Notes under the pieces: generated by a model | What the model was told of the DNA's origin: nothing | Databases searched by the model: none | Seen by the model: only the letters and a program-made list of their open reading frames with translations | DNA from: a virus | IMG/VR virus record: IMGVR_UViG_3300005466_000024 | Span: 116,706-180,705 of that record | Strand: one strand, 5' to 3' | DNA length: 64,000 bases | Translations under genes and position numbers: made by a program | Shown: positions 23,112 to 30,955 of the stretch, in pieces | Position numbering within the stretch: the first letter of the stretch is position 1 | How the letters are laid out: each line of letters starts with the position of its first letter

Positions 23112-23516
23112 ATGAGCTTCGCCGATGACATTCCCGTTGAGTATCTGTGGTGCAAGGACATGCGTTTCCACGCCTGGGATCCTGCTTCCCTGGTGTCTCG
23201 CGAGGTCTTCAACCGCAGAACCGAGGTGTGGGAGATTCACCGCACGGTGCGGTGTTTCAACTGCAGCACCCATCGAACGCAGAAACTCACCAAGGCGTGG
23301 CAGCCGATCGGCAGCTTCACCTACGATTACCCGCCCGGCTACAAGGTCGACGGCTACAAGGGTTACGTCGTCACCCCCGCCGACCGGGCGGCGATCCGGG
23401 CGTTGTCGACCGCGTACCGTGGTGGCACCTCCAAGCCCAGCGCCAAGGACCGCAAGGTGGCCCGGGAAACCAGTACTACTGTGACCCCGATCAGGCGGCA
23501 GAAGAAACGCGCATGA
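23112..23516 (+). CDS. Conserved mycobacteriophage-type protein, 134 aa
   Basis: WCKDMRFHAWD, then VRCFNCSTHRTQ (a single CxxC) and YDYPPGYKVDGYKG follow the pattern of a small protein widespread in mycobacteriophages; its role is unknown, perhaps nucleic-acid binding. Basic C-terminus. ATG 23112. A 16-codon frame (23078-23128, M-T-K-F-R...) overlaps its start and could be a leader peptide. Confidence 0.75.
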   Translation: MSFADDIPVEYLWCKDMRFHAWDPASLVSREVFNRRTEVWEIHRTVRCFNCSTHRTQKLTKAWQPIGSFTYDYPPGYKVDGYKGYVVTPADRAAIRALSTAYRGGTSKPSAKDRKVARETSTTVTPIRRQKKRA

Positions 23517-23968
23517 GGATCGAAATCAATCCCGCGACTGGACTCATCACGGTCGAAACCGACGACAACTCCAGTGCCGCCGAGTTCGTCCGTGAACTGG
23601 TCAGCGGCCAGAAGCCACTACCGGCACCCAAGGCCATCGAGTCCGGGCGGGTCACCACCCCCAGGAAACCTCGGCGCAAGCGGCGCAAACTGGCACCGGC
23701 GAAAGCTGATCGCCCGTTGACCAAGGCCGAGGATGAAACCTGGGCCTGGATGGGCGCCAATGATCGTCCCGAGGGCATCAGCGCCGAAGAGGTGGCGCAG
23801 GCCTTCGGCATCTCCGTAGCCGGGGGCACGTGGCGGATCGGCAGGCTGGTCAAGCGCGACATGGCTTGGCGCTGCGCCACGGGCCGCTACCGGGTCGGTT
23901 CCCTCACCGATGGCGCCATCATCTCCTCCAACGGCGCCGTCCTGTCCAACGGCTCACGAGTGCACTAG
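23513..23968 (+). CDS. Putative winged-helix DNA-binding protein, 151 aa
   Basis: Residues 50-70 are very basic (RKPRRKRRKL). The C-terminal region (GISAEEVAQAFGISVAGGTW) looks like a winged helix. ATG overlaps the preceding stop (ATGA). Convergent with the glycine-rich gene. Confidence 0.65.
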   Translation: MRIEINPATGLITVETDDNSSAAEFVRELVSGQKPLPAPKAIESGRVTTPRKPRRKRRKLAPAKADRPLTKAEDETWAWMGANDRPEGISAEEVAQAFGISVAGGTWRIGRLVKRDMAWRCATGRYRVGSLTDGAIISSNGAVLSNGSRVH

Positions 23969-23975
23969 GGGAATC

Positions 23976-24755
23976 TCAGCCCCAGTCGATGAGGGTGTAG
24001 CCGGGGGCGCCTTGGCCGCCGGGTCCACCGCCTTGACCGGCCTTGGTGGAGGCACCTCCACCACCACCGCCGGCGGGATAGCCGCCGTGCCCGCCGGGCC
24101 TGGGGCTGTTGGCGCTACCGGAGGAGCCGCCGCCGCCCGCACCGCCGCCGCCGCCGTTGCCGGGGGTGGGCGTCGGGGAGCCGACGCCACCGTTGCCGAC
24201 GCCGCCCTGGCCGCCGTTGGTGGTGGAGCCGCCGTGGCTGGGGGCGTGGATCCAGTTGCCGTTGCCGTTTTCGGGGGCGCCTGCACCGCCGCCGGACCCG
24301 GCGCCGCCGGTGTTGGAGCCACCAGGGGTGTAGGCGTTGGGGGCGCCGTCGGAGCCGTTGATGAGGGTGAGGTCGGCGCCGCCAACAGCAGCAGCCACAC
24401 CACCCTGGGTGCCGTGCCCCCCGCCAGCGGTGAGGACAACGGTGCCGGAGGCGAAGACGCTGGGTTGGCCGGGGGCGACACCGCGGGTGAGGGTGTAGGT
24501 GGGGCCGAGGAGTTCGTGGGGGATGAAACCGGTGATCTTGGCGCCGCCGCCGCCTCCGGCGCCGCCGTTGGCGGCGGTGGAACTGCCCGGGCCGTGGCCG
24601 CCGTTGGCGCCGGCGCCGAGCAAGGTGAGGGTGGCGCCGGGTCCGTCGGGGACCGGTTGGTTGTCGACGTCGGTGTTTTCGGTGCCGGGTGGCGACGCGG
24701 GTTGCGGGTCGGAGCCACCGCCGAACAGCTCCTGCAGCCAGTCGAAAAATCCCAT
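23976..24755 (-). CDS. Glycine-rich tail-tip-like protein, 259 aa
   Basis: After about 45 acidic/Pro residues (MGFFDWLQELFGG start) the protein is Gly/Ala/Ser-rich and ends PGYTLIDWG. It aligns by eye with the C-terminal domain of the 848-residue tail protein: TLLGAGANGG, GGAGGGGGAK, LTAGGGHGTQGG against TLLGAGASGG, GGSGGGGGAR and LTAGGGSGTTGG. It could be a second receptor-binding tip. ATG 24755. The 78-bp gap upstream shows nothing else. Confidence 0.75.
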   Translation of the reverse strand: MGFFDWLQELFGGGSDPQPASPPGTENTDVDNQPVPDGPGATLTLLGAGANGGHGPGSSTAANGGAGGGGGAKITGFIPHELLGPTYTLTRGVAPGQPSVFASGTVVLTAGGGHGTQGGVAAAVGGADLTLINGSDGAPNAYTPGGSNTGGAGSGGGAGAPENGNGNWIHAPSHGGSTTNGGQGGVGNGGVGSPTPTPGNGGGGGAGGGGSSGSANSPRPGGHGGYPAGGGGGGASTKAGQGGGPGGQGAPGYTLIDWG

Positions 24756-24833
24756 TGATCATCCTTCCTCTGGGGTGCGGTACTCACGGCGGCTCAGGAC
24801 TCCCATGGTGCATCGCCGGTTTCCCGCGTTCGA

Positions 24834-25061
24834 CTATTCGTCCTCGGCGTCGAACGTCACCGTGAATGCACGACCTTGAGTGAACTCCTTGATCGCGGCG
24901 GTGTCGTTGCCGATGTACATCTCGAACACACCGGCGGGGGTGGCCGCCGCCCAGTCCTTGTTGCGGCCCTGGGCGTAGTCGGGCACCAGCCGCACGCGGC
25001 TGGCCTGATACCCGGCACTGTTGACGATCTCACTGACTTTGAATTTCGCTGTGACGCTCAT
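24834..25061 (-). CDS. Small beta-rich conserved protein, 75 aa
   Basis: Begins MSVTAKFKVSEI and carries RVRLVPDY and RAFTVTFDAEDE strands; a similar short protein is common in mycobacteriophages. Function unknown. ATG at 25061 with GGAGG ten bases upstream. Confidence 0.7.
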   Translation of the reverse strand: MSVTAKFKVSEIVNSAGYQASRVRLVPDYAQGRNKDWAAATPAGVFEMYIGNDTAAIKEFTQGRAFTVTFDAEDE

Positions 25062-25176
25062 CTGTTTTTCACCTCCTCTCTCCACTTGTTCCGATGAGAA
25101 CTCCTGCTAGTCTGCTCCCGTCGGTACCTGACCATCGATGCCCGCGTTGGAAACGAGCCGGACTGGAATCGATATC

Positions 25177-25251
25177 GCAGCGGTAGCTCAATCGGTTAGA
25201 GCACCCGGACCGCACACACCGGGGGATGTCCGTTCGACTCGGACCTGCTGC
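25177..25251 (+). tRNA. tRNA-like gene with enlarged anticodon loop
   Basis: Acceptor stem 7 bp (GCAGCGG with CTGCTGC, one G-U), T8, D-stem GCTC/GAGC with AATCGGTTA loop, anticodon stem CCCGG/CCGGG, T-arm GTCCG-TTCGACT-CGGAC. The anticodon loop is 10 bases (ACCGCACACA) instead of 7 and has no T at the position of U33, so the anticodon cannot be assigned. CCA is not encoded. The body is convincing; decoding function is doubtful. Confidence 0.75.
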
Positions 25252-25335
25252 CCGACCCTGAATCGTGAGCAGTCTTGTAGGCCAACACTCGGTGAACTCA
25301 TCGGTGACAGAGACTGACAGGAGCAAACTGAACCC

Positions 25336-25608
25336 ATGCGAATCGTACGCCGAGGCCGAGATGTGTTCGGCCAATCCACGCCCAAGGATCAGTGGCGCTT
25401 CCTACGCGTGGCCGACGAGAGGGACGATCAGAACCTTGCCGACGATGAGCCCGTCGATATTGACCTGTGTACGTGTACGCACATGGTTTCCACGCATACG
25501 CAGGACGAAGCCGCGTGCGATGCGCTAATAGTGACAAAGCCACCATTCGGCTATCGCGAGCAGTGGCGCTCGTGCCCGTGTACCGCATTCTCGCCGGTCG
25601 CGGGTTGA
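25336..25608 (+). CDS. Zinc-binding-like protein, 90 aa
   Basis: CTCTH near residue 46 and CPC near residue 80, with Cys60, suggest a metal site; acidic between. ATG at 25336 with CAGGAG upstream. Isolated plus-strand gene behind the tRNA-like gene, convergent with 25626-25910. Confidence 0.7.
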   Translation: MRIVRRGRDVFGQSTPKDQWRFLRVADERDDQNLADDEPVDIDLCTCTHMVSTHTQDEAACDALIVTKPPFGYREQWRSCPCTAFSPVAG

Positions 25609-25625
25609 CGCAACAGCGGTTTCCT

Positions 25626-25910
25626 TCATCGGTTACTTTGACGTGGGATCCGCCATGGATTGCGTTCTATGGCATCATCGAGCTTTCGCAGCTTCCACGC
25701 CCTCTCGGCTGCCAGCCACTTACGAACCTGACTGCGCTTCCATGCGCCCTCGGCCCTCAACCATCTGAGCACCCGGCGCCTGTTCCTGAACCACACGATC
25801 CGTCTACCCACTAAATAGCCAAAGCCCCAACCAATGGCGGTCAGGGCTGTAGCGGCGGTGAAGCTTGCGATGTCGTTGGCGGCCCAATACCCGAATGCCA
25901 TGAAGTTCAT
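25626..25910 (-). CDS. Membrane protein with basic helical tail, 94 aa
   Basis: One or two transmembrane helices (about 10-35, ASFTAATALTAIGWGFGYLV), then an Arg/Trp-rich helix (RRRVLRWLRAEGAWKRSQVR). ATG overlaps the stop of 25910-26017 (TGATG). Confidence 0.7.
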   Translation of the reverse strand: MNFMAFGYWAANDIASFTAATALTAIGWGFGYLVGRRIVWFRNRRRVLRWLRAEGAWKRSQVRKWLAAERAWKLRKLDDAIERNPWRIPRQSNR

Positions 25911-26017
25911 CAGAACATCTGCTTAAGCGTCTGAAGTAGTCGTTCCACCGCCTCGCGCCACAGCTCATGCGCGATAATCCTGGCGAACCGTGCGTTGACG
26001 GCCCGTTGGTCAGTCAT
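25910..26017 (-). CDS. Hypothetical helical protein, 35 aa
   Basis: ATG at 26017 overlaps the end of the upstream gene and its stop overlaps the next ATG. Single amphipathic helix (ARIIAHELWREAVERLLQTL). No function assigned. Confidence 0.65.
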   Translation of the reverse strand: MTDQRAVNARFARIIAHELWREAVERLLQTLKQMF

Positions 26018-26252
26018 CACGGTCCTGTCCGTTTATCGGATCGCGTCGGTGCAATTCGCCATTCACGGCGTCCATCTCGGCTTCGGTCATCGCGTAGCGC
26101 CGCGCACGGGCAGCCGTGGTGCGTCCGCGCGGCGTGTGCACGCTGGCCATGTTGGTACGCACGTAGGCCAGCGCCGCATCGGCCCCCTCGTCCTCCCATT
26201 TGGCCAGCACCTCACATAGTGCGTCCTGGTAGCCCTCGACGTACTTGCTCAT
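26010..26252 (-). CDS. Hypothetical protein, 80 aa
   Basis: Not recognised; helical with a basic TTAARARRYAMTEAEMD segment. ATG at 26252 with GAGGAG upstream. First gene behind element 7. Confidence 0.75.
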   Translation of the reverse strand: MSKYVEGYQDALCEVLAKWEDEGADAALAYVRTNMASVHTPRGRTTAARARRYAMTEAEMDAVNGELHRRDPINGQDRDD

Positions 26253-26287
26253 GTCGAACTCCTCGGCGGTCCGCGGTGATCCTTCTA

Positions 26288-26304
26288 CTATAGCAGCACT
26301 ACAG
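26288..26304 (-). promoter_or_regulatory. Paired CTATAG element 7
   Basis: CTATAG (26288-26293) and CTACAG (26299-26304), 11 bp apart; minus strand TGCTATAGT, 36 bases before the ATG at 26252. A hairpin (26331-26356) ends the preceding unit. Confidence 0.7.
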
Positions 26305-26330
26305 GATAGCTGGTGTATTCCCGACCGCTT

Positions 26331-26356
26331 GACGTACACCGGGTTCGGTGTACGTC
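26331..26356 (-). terminator. Hairpin, candidate terminator
   Basis: Perfect 10-bp arms GACGTACACC / GGTGTACGTC with a six-base loop, just past the stop of gene 26367-26561 and before element 7. No U-tract. Confidence 0.5.
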
Positions 26357-26366
26357 GTCGCGCTGG

Positions 26367-26561
26367 TCAGCGGCGGGGTGTCACCGGCCTGAACGGGCCC
26401 CACACCCATGCGATCGACCAGTCCCATGGGTGGCCCACCTCGACCTCGTCGAGGTCGAGGGCCTGGCCACGACCGTTCTCGAAGTACCACAGATCGCCGT
26501 CCTTGTCGCGGTGAAAGCCATCGACGGGGCGTTTGAGTGGGGGCAGCTCATTTCGATTCAT
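26367..26561 (-). CDS. Hypothetical protein, 64 aa
   Basis: Acidic and aromatic (DGDLWYFENGRGQALDLDEV; WDWSIAWVWGPF). ATG at 26561 overlaps the upstream stop (ATGA). Not recognised. Confidence 0.75.
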   Translation of the reverse strand: MNRNELPPLKRPVDGFHRDKDGDLWYFENGRGQALDLDEVEVGHPWDWSIAWVWGPFRPVTPRR

Positions 26562-26830
26562 GAATACATCTCGGGGTATTTGTCTGGCGGGAAAAGGATG
26601 CGCTTGCCCTCTTCGATGCGCTGTTTGCGGGCGTGGCCGCGGGGGATGGCGAGGCCGCGCCTCGCGCACGCTTCCTCGACACCACCAATGCGGTACTCCA
26701 GGAGGTGGGTCAGGTCCACCGTGACGCTGTCGTGACGGTCGCTGTCACGGCGTAGTTGGTAGACCCACCGACCCAATAGCACTATGGTCACGGCCTGGAT
26801 CAGCTGTGTCGTCGCCAGCAGGATGATCAT
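26558..26830 (-). CDS. Membrane protein, 90 aa
   Basis: N-terminal transmembrane helix (MIILLATTQLIQAVTIVLLG), then a charged cytoplasmic region. ATG 26830. Not recognised. Confidence 0.75.
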   Translation of the reverse strand: MIILLATTQLIQAVTIVLLGRWVYQLRRDSDRHDSVTVDLTHLLEYRIGGVEEACARRGLAIPRGHARKQRIEEGKRILFPPDKYPEMYS

Positions 26831-26839
26831 GGCACCTCA

Positions 26840-27157
26840 TCACTGGGATGGGTCATTCGGGACTCCATCGTGGGCCGTGCGGGCGCTGGCCAGCATGGCG
26901 CGCACCGCGGGCCGCAGTGTCTGTCCGATGGGCAGACGCGACAGACGGCGCAGGGTGTCGGTGAGGTTTCGGCAGTGCGGGGCCCGGCAGCTGCAGGCCC
27001 ACGCCCCGTCGGTGCGCCGCTGCGCCACCGTGTGGGTTTCCCGTGGTGATGCCGTCGACCTGGTGGTGAAGCGGTGGATCCACTCGTTGTTGTCGGGGAT
27101 CAAGCCGCTGCCGATTTGCGCGGCGATCCTGGCGACCTGCGCTCCATCCTCGTTCAT
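26840..27157 (-). CDS. Hypothetical protein, 105 aa
   Basis: CSC...HC around residues 57-63 (ACSCRAPHC), basic C-terminal half. ATG at 27157 with AGGAGG five bases upstream; that site overlaps one hexamer of element 8. Confidence 0.7.
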   Translation of the reverse strand: MNEDGAQVARIAAQIGSGLIPDNNEWIHRFTTRSTASPRETHTVAQRRTDGAWACSCRAPHCRNLTDTLRRLSRLPIGQTLRPAVRAMLASARTAHDGVPNDPSQ

Positions 27158-27166
27158 CGTGGCCTC

Positions 27167-27183
27167 CTGTAGTGATGATACAG
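27167..27183 (-). promoter_or_regulatory. Degenerate paired element 8
   Basis: CTGTAG (27167-27172) and ATACAG (27178-27183), 11 bp apart, ten bases from the ATG at 27157. Weaker match than other copies. Confidence 0.4.
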
Positions 27184-27198
27184 CAGACCACCGGCAGG

Positions 27199-27402
27199 TC
27201 AGGAGGAACACACCAGCAGTGCGTGCGGGTGCTTGCAGTCGCACGTGATCCGTTCGGTGCGCATGTCGCACTCGTGATCCCAGGTCGAGTCCCCGCACTG
27301 CGGGTCCGAACAGGGAACATCCCGCAGGTCGACGTGCAGACAGCCCTCGGCGTTGTGCTGGTAGATGCGGTGCGCACACCACGGGCAGAAGTTCCACCTC
27401 AA
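27199..27402 (-). CDS. Cys-rich zinc-binding protein, 67 aa
   Basis: CPWC near the N-terminus, then C, C..C, C and CDC...C give eight or more cysteines plus His, enough for two metal sites. TTG at 27402 overlaps the upstream stop; GTG at 27423 is the alternative. Confidence 0.65.
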   Translation of the reverse strand: MRWNFCPWCAHRIYQHNAEGCLHVDLRDVPCSDPQCGDSTWDHECDMRTERITCDCKHPHALLVCSS

Positions 27403-27650
27403 AGCAGACCACCCGCCTCCCACTCGTTCTGCAGTCGCAGCAGGGTGCGGGCGGCATCCACTATCCGCCCCTCATTGCTCATCGTCAACGCGTAGGTCAA
27501 GCCCATCAGGAACCCGGTCGCGAACCCGGCCTTGTCGTTCTCGGATAGATCGTCGGCGGTCAGGATCAGTTGCACCCCGGCCAGCATCTCGTCACCGCAG
27601 TTCGGCCCCTCCGGCTCCTTGGCCAACGCGATCAGGTCGTCGAAGTTCAC
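27399..27650 (-). CDS. Hypothetical helical protein, 83 aa
   Basis: Helical, mildly hydrophobic middle (GFATGFLMGLTYALTMSNEG). GTG at 27650. Not recognised. Confidence 0.7.
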   Translation of the reverse strand: MNFDDLIALAKEPEGPNCGDEMLAGVQLILTADDLSENDKAGFATGFLMGLTYALTMSNEGRIVDAARTLLRLQNEWEAGGLL

Positions 27651-27677
27651 TCGGGATCCACTCGAACCACCCGATCC

Positions 27678-27821
27678 TCACCCACCCAGCCCGTTACCCA
27701 GGTGGGTATTCCTGTCGACCCATTTGCGCAAACGATGCCCTGCTTTGTGGAGCAGGTAGATTGCGTGCGCGTAGGCAATGGCAAGGCCGATTGCCATACC
27801 GGTCGTGAATGTCCAGTTCAT
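27678..27821 (-). CDS. Membrane protein, 47 aa
   Basis: One transmembrane helix (TGMAIGLAIAYAHAIYLL) followed by a basic stretch. ATG at 27821 with AAGGAC upstream. Confidence 0.65.
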   Translation of the reverse strand: MNWTFTTGMAIGLAIAYAHAIYLLHKAGHRLRKWVDRNTHLGNGLGG

Positions 27822-27849
27822 CACCGTGTCCTTCGCTCGGAAAATCCCA

Positions 27850-28380
27850 TCAGCGAATGAACACGAAGGCGACGTTGACGATGAACGCGAGGACCGCGAG
27901 GGCACCACAACTGAGCAGGGCCAGCGCACGGCGCTTGGGCGCAGGGATGACCTCGACGGGGTCCAGCACGGGTTTCGGGATCACCGCCAGTTCCTTGGAC
28001 GGCTCGGCTTCCCCGCGGGGTTCGGGCTCGTTGTGCGTTACCGTCGGATCGGTGCGGGCGAGGATCCGGTTCCCGAGCTCCATCATCAGCGCATCCAGAT
28101 CCATCGTCAGCGCATCGCGGTAGTAGTCGCCACCACGGTGGCTGTCGAAGAACATGCTGCGGCTGGGGCTGCAGTAGCAGTAGCTGCCCGGATAATCCTC
28201 GCCGAAGGGGTTGCTGTACGGGTCGGTGTACATCCGTATCCGGCGCACGTGGATCATCCCGTAGATGCGCTCAGTCTCGTCCATGGCGGCCCGGAAGTCC
28301 TCCATGGTGGGACGGAGCACGGGGCCGGGGCGCAGGATCAGTGCGTCGTTGGGGCGTGCCTCGTTGAGTTGATCGGTCAT
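27850..28380 (-). CDS. C-terminally anchored membrane protein, 176 aa
   Basis: Soluble N-terminal region with a CYC motif near residue 67, a Pro/Glu linker (about 115-145) and one C-terminal transmembrane helix (ALLSCGALAVLAFIVNVAFV). The order suggests tail anchoring. ATG at 28380 with AAAGGG upstream. Confidence 0.75.
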   Translation of the reverse strand: MTDQLNEARPNDALILRPGPVLRPTMEDFRAAMDETERIYGMIHVRRIRMYTDPYSNPFGEDYPGSYCYCSPSRSMFFDSHRGGDYYRDALTMDLDALMMELGNRILARTDPTVTHNEPEPRGEAEPSKELAVIPKPVLDPVEVIPAPKRRALALLSCGALAVLAFIVNVAFVFIR

Positions 28381-28414
28381 GATGGCCCTTTCAGGAGATG
28401 GAATATGGTCGAAC

Positions 28415-28693
28415 TTACCTGTCGCGCTCATCTTTTGGTGCCAAAGTAATGTCCATATCGGAGGTGGCGAATACTGCTTTGAGGTCCGCTAATGCCATAC
28501 CCTCCAACGAGGTCCAGCAGGAGCATAGTTGCTTCGCGGAACAGGTTTCCCCGCAGTCTTCGCATTGCCACGGTGGGCAGTTTCCGCAGTGCTGGGGCGG
28601 GGTTGTACAGCTGGGGGTGCAGGAGTCGGACCGGCCGGTGCAGCCCGGTTGGCTGCACCCGGCCGCTGCCCCACAGCTCAGGCATCTAGTCAT
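28415..28693 (-). CDS. Cys-rich multi-zinc protein, 92 aa
   Basis: About sixteen cysteines in the first 62 residues (CLSCG, CSQPGC, CTPSC, CGNCPPWQCEDC, CSC), then an acidic tail. Probably binds several zinc ions. ATG at 28693. Confidence 0.7.
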   Translation of the reverse strand: MTRCLSCGAAAGCSQPGCTGRSDSCTPSCTTPPQHCGNCPPWQCEDCGETCSAKQLCSCWTSLEGMALADLKAVFATSDMDITLAPKDERDR

Positions 28694-28935
28694 GGTTCGC
28701 GTCGGCGCCGTTCCGTGCCGCCGCGACTGATGCAATTCGGATTGCGGCACTTACGGCCAACGACCGCACGCTTGAGGTGCTCGAACGCCTTGTCGGTTTG
28801 AGGTATGTCACCGGTGAGCTGAACACCGCAGTGACGGCAGTGAACGGTCCAGCGCGCGACCTCGCGGAGCTCGTAGTCACCGCCCAACGCACGATTCTTG
28901 AGGACTTCGTCCATGATCTCGTCAAAGGTTTTCAC
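28690..28935 (-). CDS. Zinc-ribbon-like protein, 81 aa
   Basis: CRHCG (about 33-37) and CRNPNC (about 63-68) form a zinc ribbon between acidic and Arg-rich ends. GTG at 28935 overlaps the upstream stop (GTGA). Confidence 0.75.
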   Translation of the reverse strand: MKTFDEIMDEVLKNRALGGDYELREVARWTVHCRHCGVQLTGDIPQTDKAFEHLKRAVVGRKCRNPNCISRGGTERRRREP

Positions 28936-29129
28936 GTTAGGTACCGATTGGTTCTGGTCTCGCGCCGGACCCGCGTTAGTGCGCGGCTGATCTGGTCGGC
29001 GTGCTTGATGATGTCGGCATCGGTATGACTGTGGAAGTACAACCGGTCCATCGCCTCCCATGCGTCGCCGATAGCGTTGCTGATCCGTTTCACGTTGTCG
29101 CCGTCCACCCAGCACTGACCACTAGTCAT
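28932..29129 (-). CDS. Hypothetical helical protein, 65 aa
   Basis: Helical (NAIGDAWEAMDRLYFHSHTD) with a basic C-terminus. ATG at 29129 overlaps the upstream stop region by eight bases. Not recognised. Confidence 0.7.
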   Translation of the reverse strand: MTSGQCWVDGDNVKRISNAIGDAWEAMDRLYFHSHTDADIIKHADQISRALTRVRRETRTNRYLT

Positions 29130-29463
29130 TCCACTCCTCCAGGGCGCACAGCTTGCGCAGAGCGGCGCCATGACCCTCCAGCGCTTCCTCCTCGGTGTGG
29201 TAGCGCTCACCGAAGATCTCGCGAGGCTTCGGACCGAACACCATGGTCTCGAAGATCACCGGAGCGCCGTCACCGAAGGCGTGGTCGAGGCCGAGCCAAA
29301 CCGTCGACACCAGGACTGGGACATCCTTGACGACCATCGGATCCTGGGCCAGAACGACGTAGTTGCGGTTCTTGTGAAGCTCACCCCAGATCATGAGGGA
29401 GATCGGATTCCCCAACCGGTCGTAATACCCCGGCGCGTAGTTCATGTCATCGGGAATGGCCAT
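29122..29463 (-). CDS. Hypothetical protein, 113 aa
   Basis: Beta-rich middle (KNRNYVVLAQDPMVVKDVPV), helical Glu-rich end. ATG at 29463 lies inside the end of the upstream gene, which may supply coupling. Not recognised. Confidence 0.7.
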   Translation of the reverse strand: MAIPDDMNYAPGYYDRLGNPISLMIWGELHKNRNYVVLAQDPMVVKDVPVLVSTVWLGLDHAFGDGAPVIFETMVFGPKPREIFGERYHTEEEALEGHGAALRKLCALEEWND

Positions 29464-29755
29464 CGACCTGGTCCGCGCGGTGTGTCTCCAGTCCCGAGAT
29501 CGGTTCTTGTAGAACGGTGTCGTAGTGCCAGCCGCAGTCCCAGCAGTCGGCACGATAGTCGAAGACCAGCACCAGTTTCTGATCCTTGGCCAGCAGGTAG
29601 TAGTCGATGTTCTCGCGCACGCTGCGGTCGTAGCCGCATTTCTCGGCGAGGTGGTCGATGACGCCTGAGGGCACCAGCGAGTACTGGTTGGGGCCGGTGT
29701 AGTCCAGCACGTCCGGGTGGCATTTCGGGCAAACCGTGCGACTGTCGGCGCTCAC
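29447..29755 (-). CDS. Zinc-binding-like protein, 102 aa
   Basis: CPKC at residues 8-11, Cys38 and CWDC at about 69-72. GTG at 29755 overlaps the preceding stop (GTGA). Not recognised. Confidence 0.75.
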   Translation of the reverse strand: MSADSRTVCPKCHPDVLDYTGPNQYSLVPSGVIDHLAEKCGYDRSVRENIDYYLLAKDQKLVLVFDYRADCWDCGWHYDTVLQEPISGLETHRADQVDGHSR

Positions 29756-30135
29756 AGCTTCTCCCAACTGAACGGGTCGCCACCGAACTCGGGGTTCTCC
29801 TGCTGGGCCTGCTCGTACCTCAGCCGCCAGGTGCCGCCGACCGGGTGCCATTGGTGGTCCGAGTAGATCTGCCCGTCGTTGATCTGCGCCCGCACCACGG
29901 CGTGGATCGGGCAGTCGAGCAGCTCGCTGTCGATGCGTTCGCGCAGCGGGTGCTTGACGTTGAATGTCTCGGCGCCCTCATCGAACCGCACGATGTGCTC
30001 GATCTCGTTGTCCAGCAGCACATAGGCCACGCCGTCCGGGTTGGGACAGTCCGGGTTGGTGCACCGCAGGAACGCGTCGGGGCCGACCTCGGGGTCGGGG
30101 TGGCCGCACCAGGGGCAGTAGCCTTTGATCTTCAT
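29752..30135 (-). CDS. Zinc-ribbon protein, 127 aa
   Basis: N-terminal CPWCG (7-11) and CTNPDC (25-30) form a zinc ribbon, followed by an acidic beta-rich domain. ATG 30135, six bases after the preceding stop. Confidence 0.75.
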   Translation of the reverse strand: MKIKGYCPWCGHPDPEVGPDAFLRCTNPDCPNPDGVAYVLLDNEIEHIVRFDEGAETFNVKHPLRERIDSELLDCPIHAVVRAQINDGQIYSDHQWHPVGGTWRLRYEQAQQENPEFGGDPFSWEKL

Positions 30136-30141
30136 CGCTGG

Positions 30142-30534
30142 TTAGTCCACGACACCCCAGCCGGCGCCCGGCCACGACGGCTTCGCCGGGTACGACGCGA
30201 CGGGAAGGTTGTGCTGCGTCGGCATGTTGTTGTGCGGAGTGTCGGTCGAGTAGTCGATGGTGAAGACCGAGGATCCCAGCGTCCCCTCGTTGTCGGCGGG
30301 TTCCAGATCCTGGCCGCGCTGCTGACCGATGTCCTCGGCACCCTCGGCGTCACCGGCCGACCAACATGCTTTCGCGTTCGGTGCGAAACCGCCCCCGGCC
30401 GTCCCGCAGTTCCACGTCACGCTCGTGTCGCCGATCTCGTGACCGTCGGCTGCCGCGATCCCCGCACCCATCAGTACGGCCGCACTCCACGCGGCCGTGA
30501 TTACTACCGCTACCTGCCCGAATTTCCTCATCAT
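30142..30534 (-). CDS. Secreted protein, 130 aa
   Basis: Signal peptide about residues 1-29 (VVITAAWSAAVLMGAGIAAA then DG). The mature part has two Cys (WNC, ACW) that may pair and is rich in Asp/Gly/Pro. ATG 30534 or 30531. Not recognised. Confidence 0.75.
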   Translation of the reverse strand: MMRKFGQVAVVITAAWSAAVLMGAGIAAADGHEIGDTSVTWNCGTAGGGFAPNAKACWSAGDAEGAEDIGQQRGQDLEPADNEGTLGSSVFTIDYSTDTPHNNMPTQHNLPVASYPAKPSWPGAGWGVVD

Positions 30535-30932
30535 TTCCTCCAGTGTTCCAAGGCCTCGGCCGAGACCTGGTTGAAACGGTCCAGCGATTCCTGATGCCGT
30601 GCTTCAGGACTCAGGCGCATCCGGCGGATGCGCTCGTCACGCTGCTCGGTGGCGATCGGGATGCCGGCACGGGTCAGGGAAGTCTGCAGATCCTTGATGT
30701 CGCCGTCGAGTCTCTGGGTGATTTCGTAGGTGGCGAGCCGCACGATGATCAGCTGGACACACAGCTTCTGGATGCGTCTGGCCAGCACGATGACGCAGCC
30801 TGTCAGGATCGATACCCCGATAGCCATAGCCAGGACGACAACGACGGGGTCGATACCACCGGGCGGATTGGCCAGACTCTGCACCAGTTCGTGCTGTTGC
30901 GCCAGATCGACGGTGCGTTGGTCGAGTGCCAT
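30531..30932 (-). CDS. Membrane protein, 133 aa
   Basis: One transmembrane helix (about 29-52, PVVVVLAMAIGVSILTGCVI) and a long charged helical C-terminus (DGDIKDLQTSLTRAG, DERIRRMRLSPEAR). The ATG is only six bases after TATAGT of element 9, so the transcript is probably leaderless. Confidence 0.75.
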   Translation of the reverse strand: MALDQRTVDLAQQHELVQSLANPPGGIDPVVVVLAMAIGVSILTGCVIVLARRIQKLCVQLIIVRLATYEITQRLDGDIKDLQTSLTRAGIPIATEQRDERIRRMRLSPEARHQESLDRFNQVSAEALEHWRK

Positions 30933-30938
30933 GACTCA

Positions 30939-30955
30939 CTATATCACGACTATGG
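30939..30955 (-). promoter_or_regulatory. Paired CTATAG element 9
   Basis: CTATAT (30939-30944) and CTATGG (30950-30955), 11 bp apart. Proximal TATAGT ends five to six bases before ATG 30932. The stop TAG of 30950-31141 lies in the distal hexamer. Confidence 0.7.
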
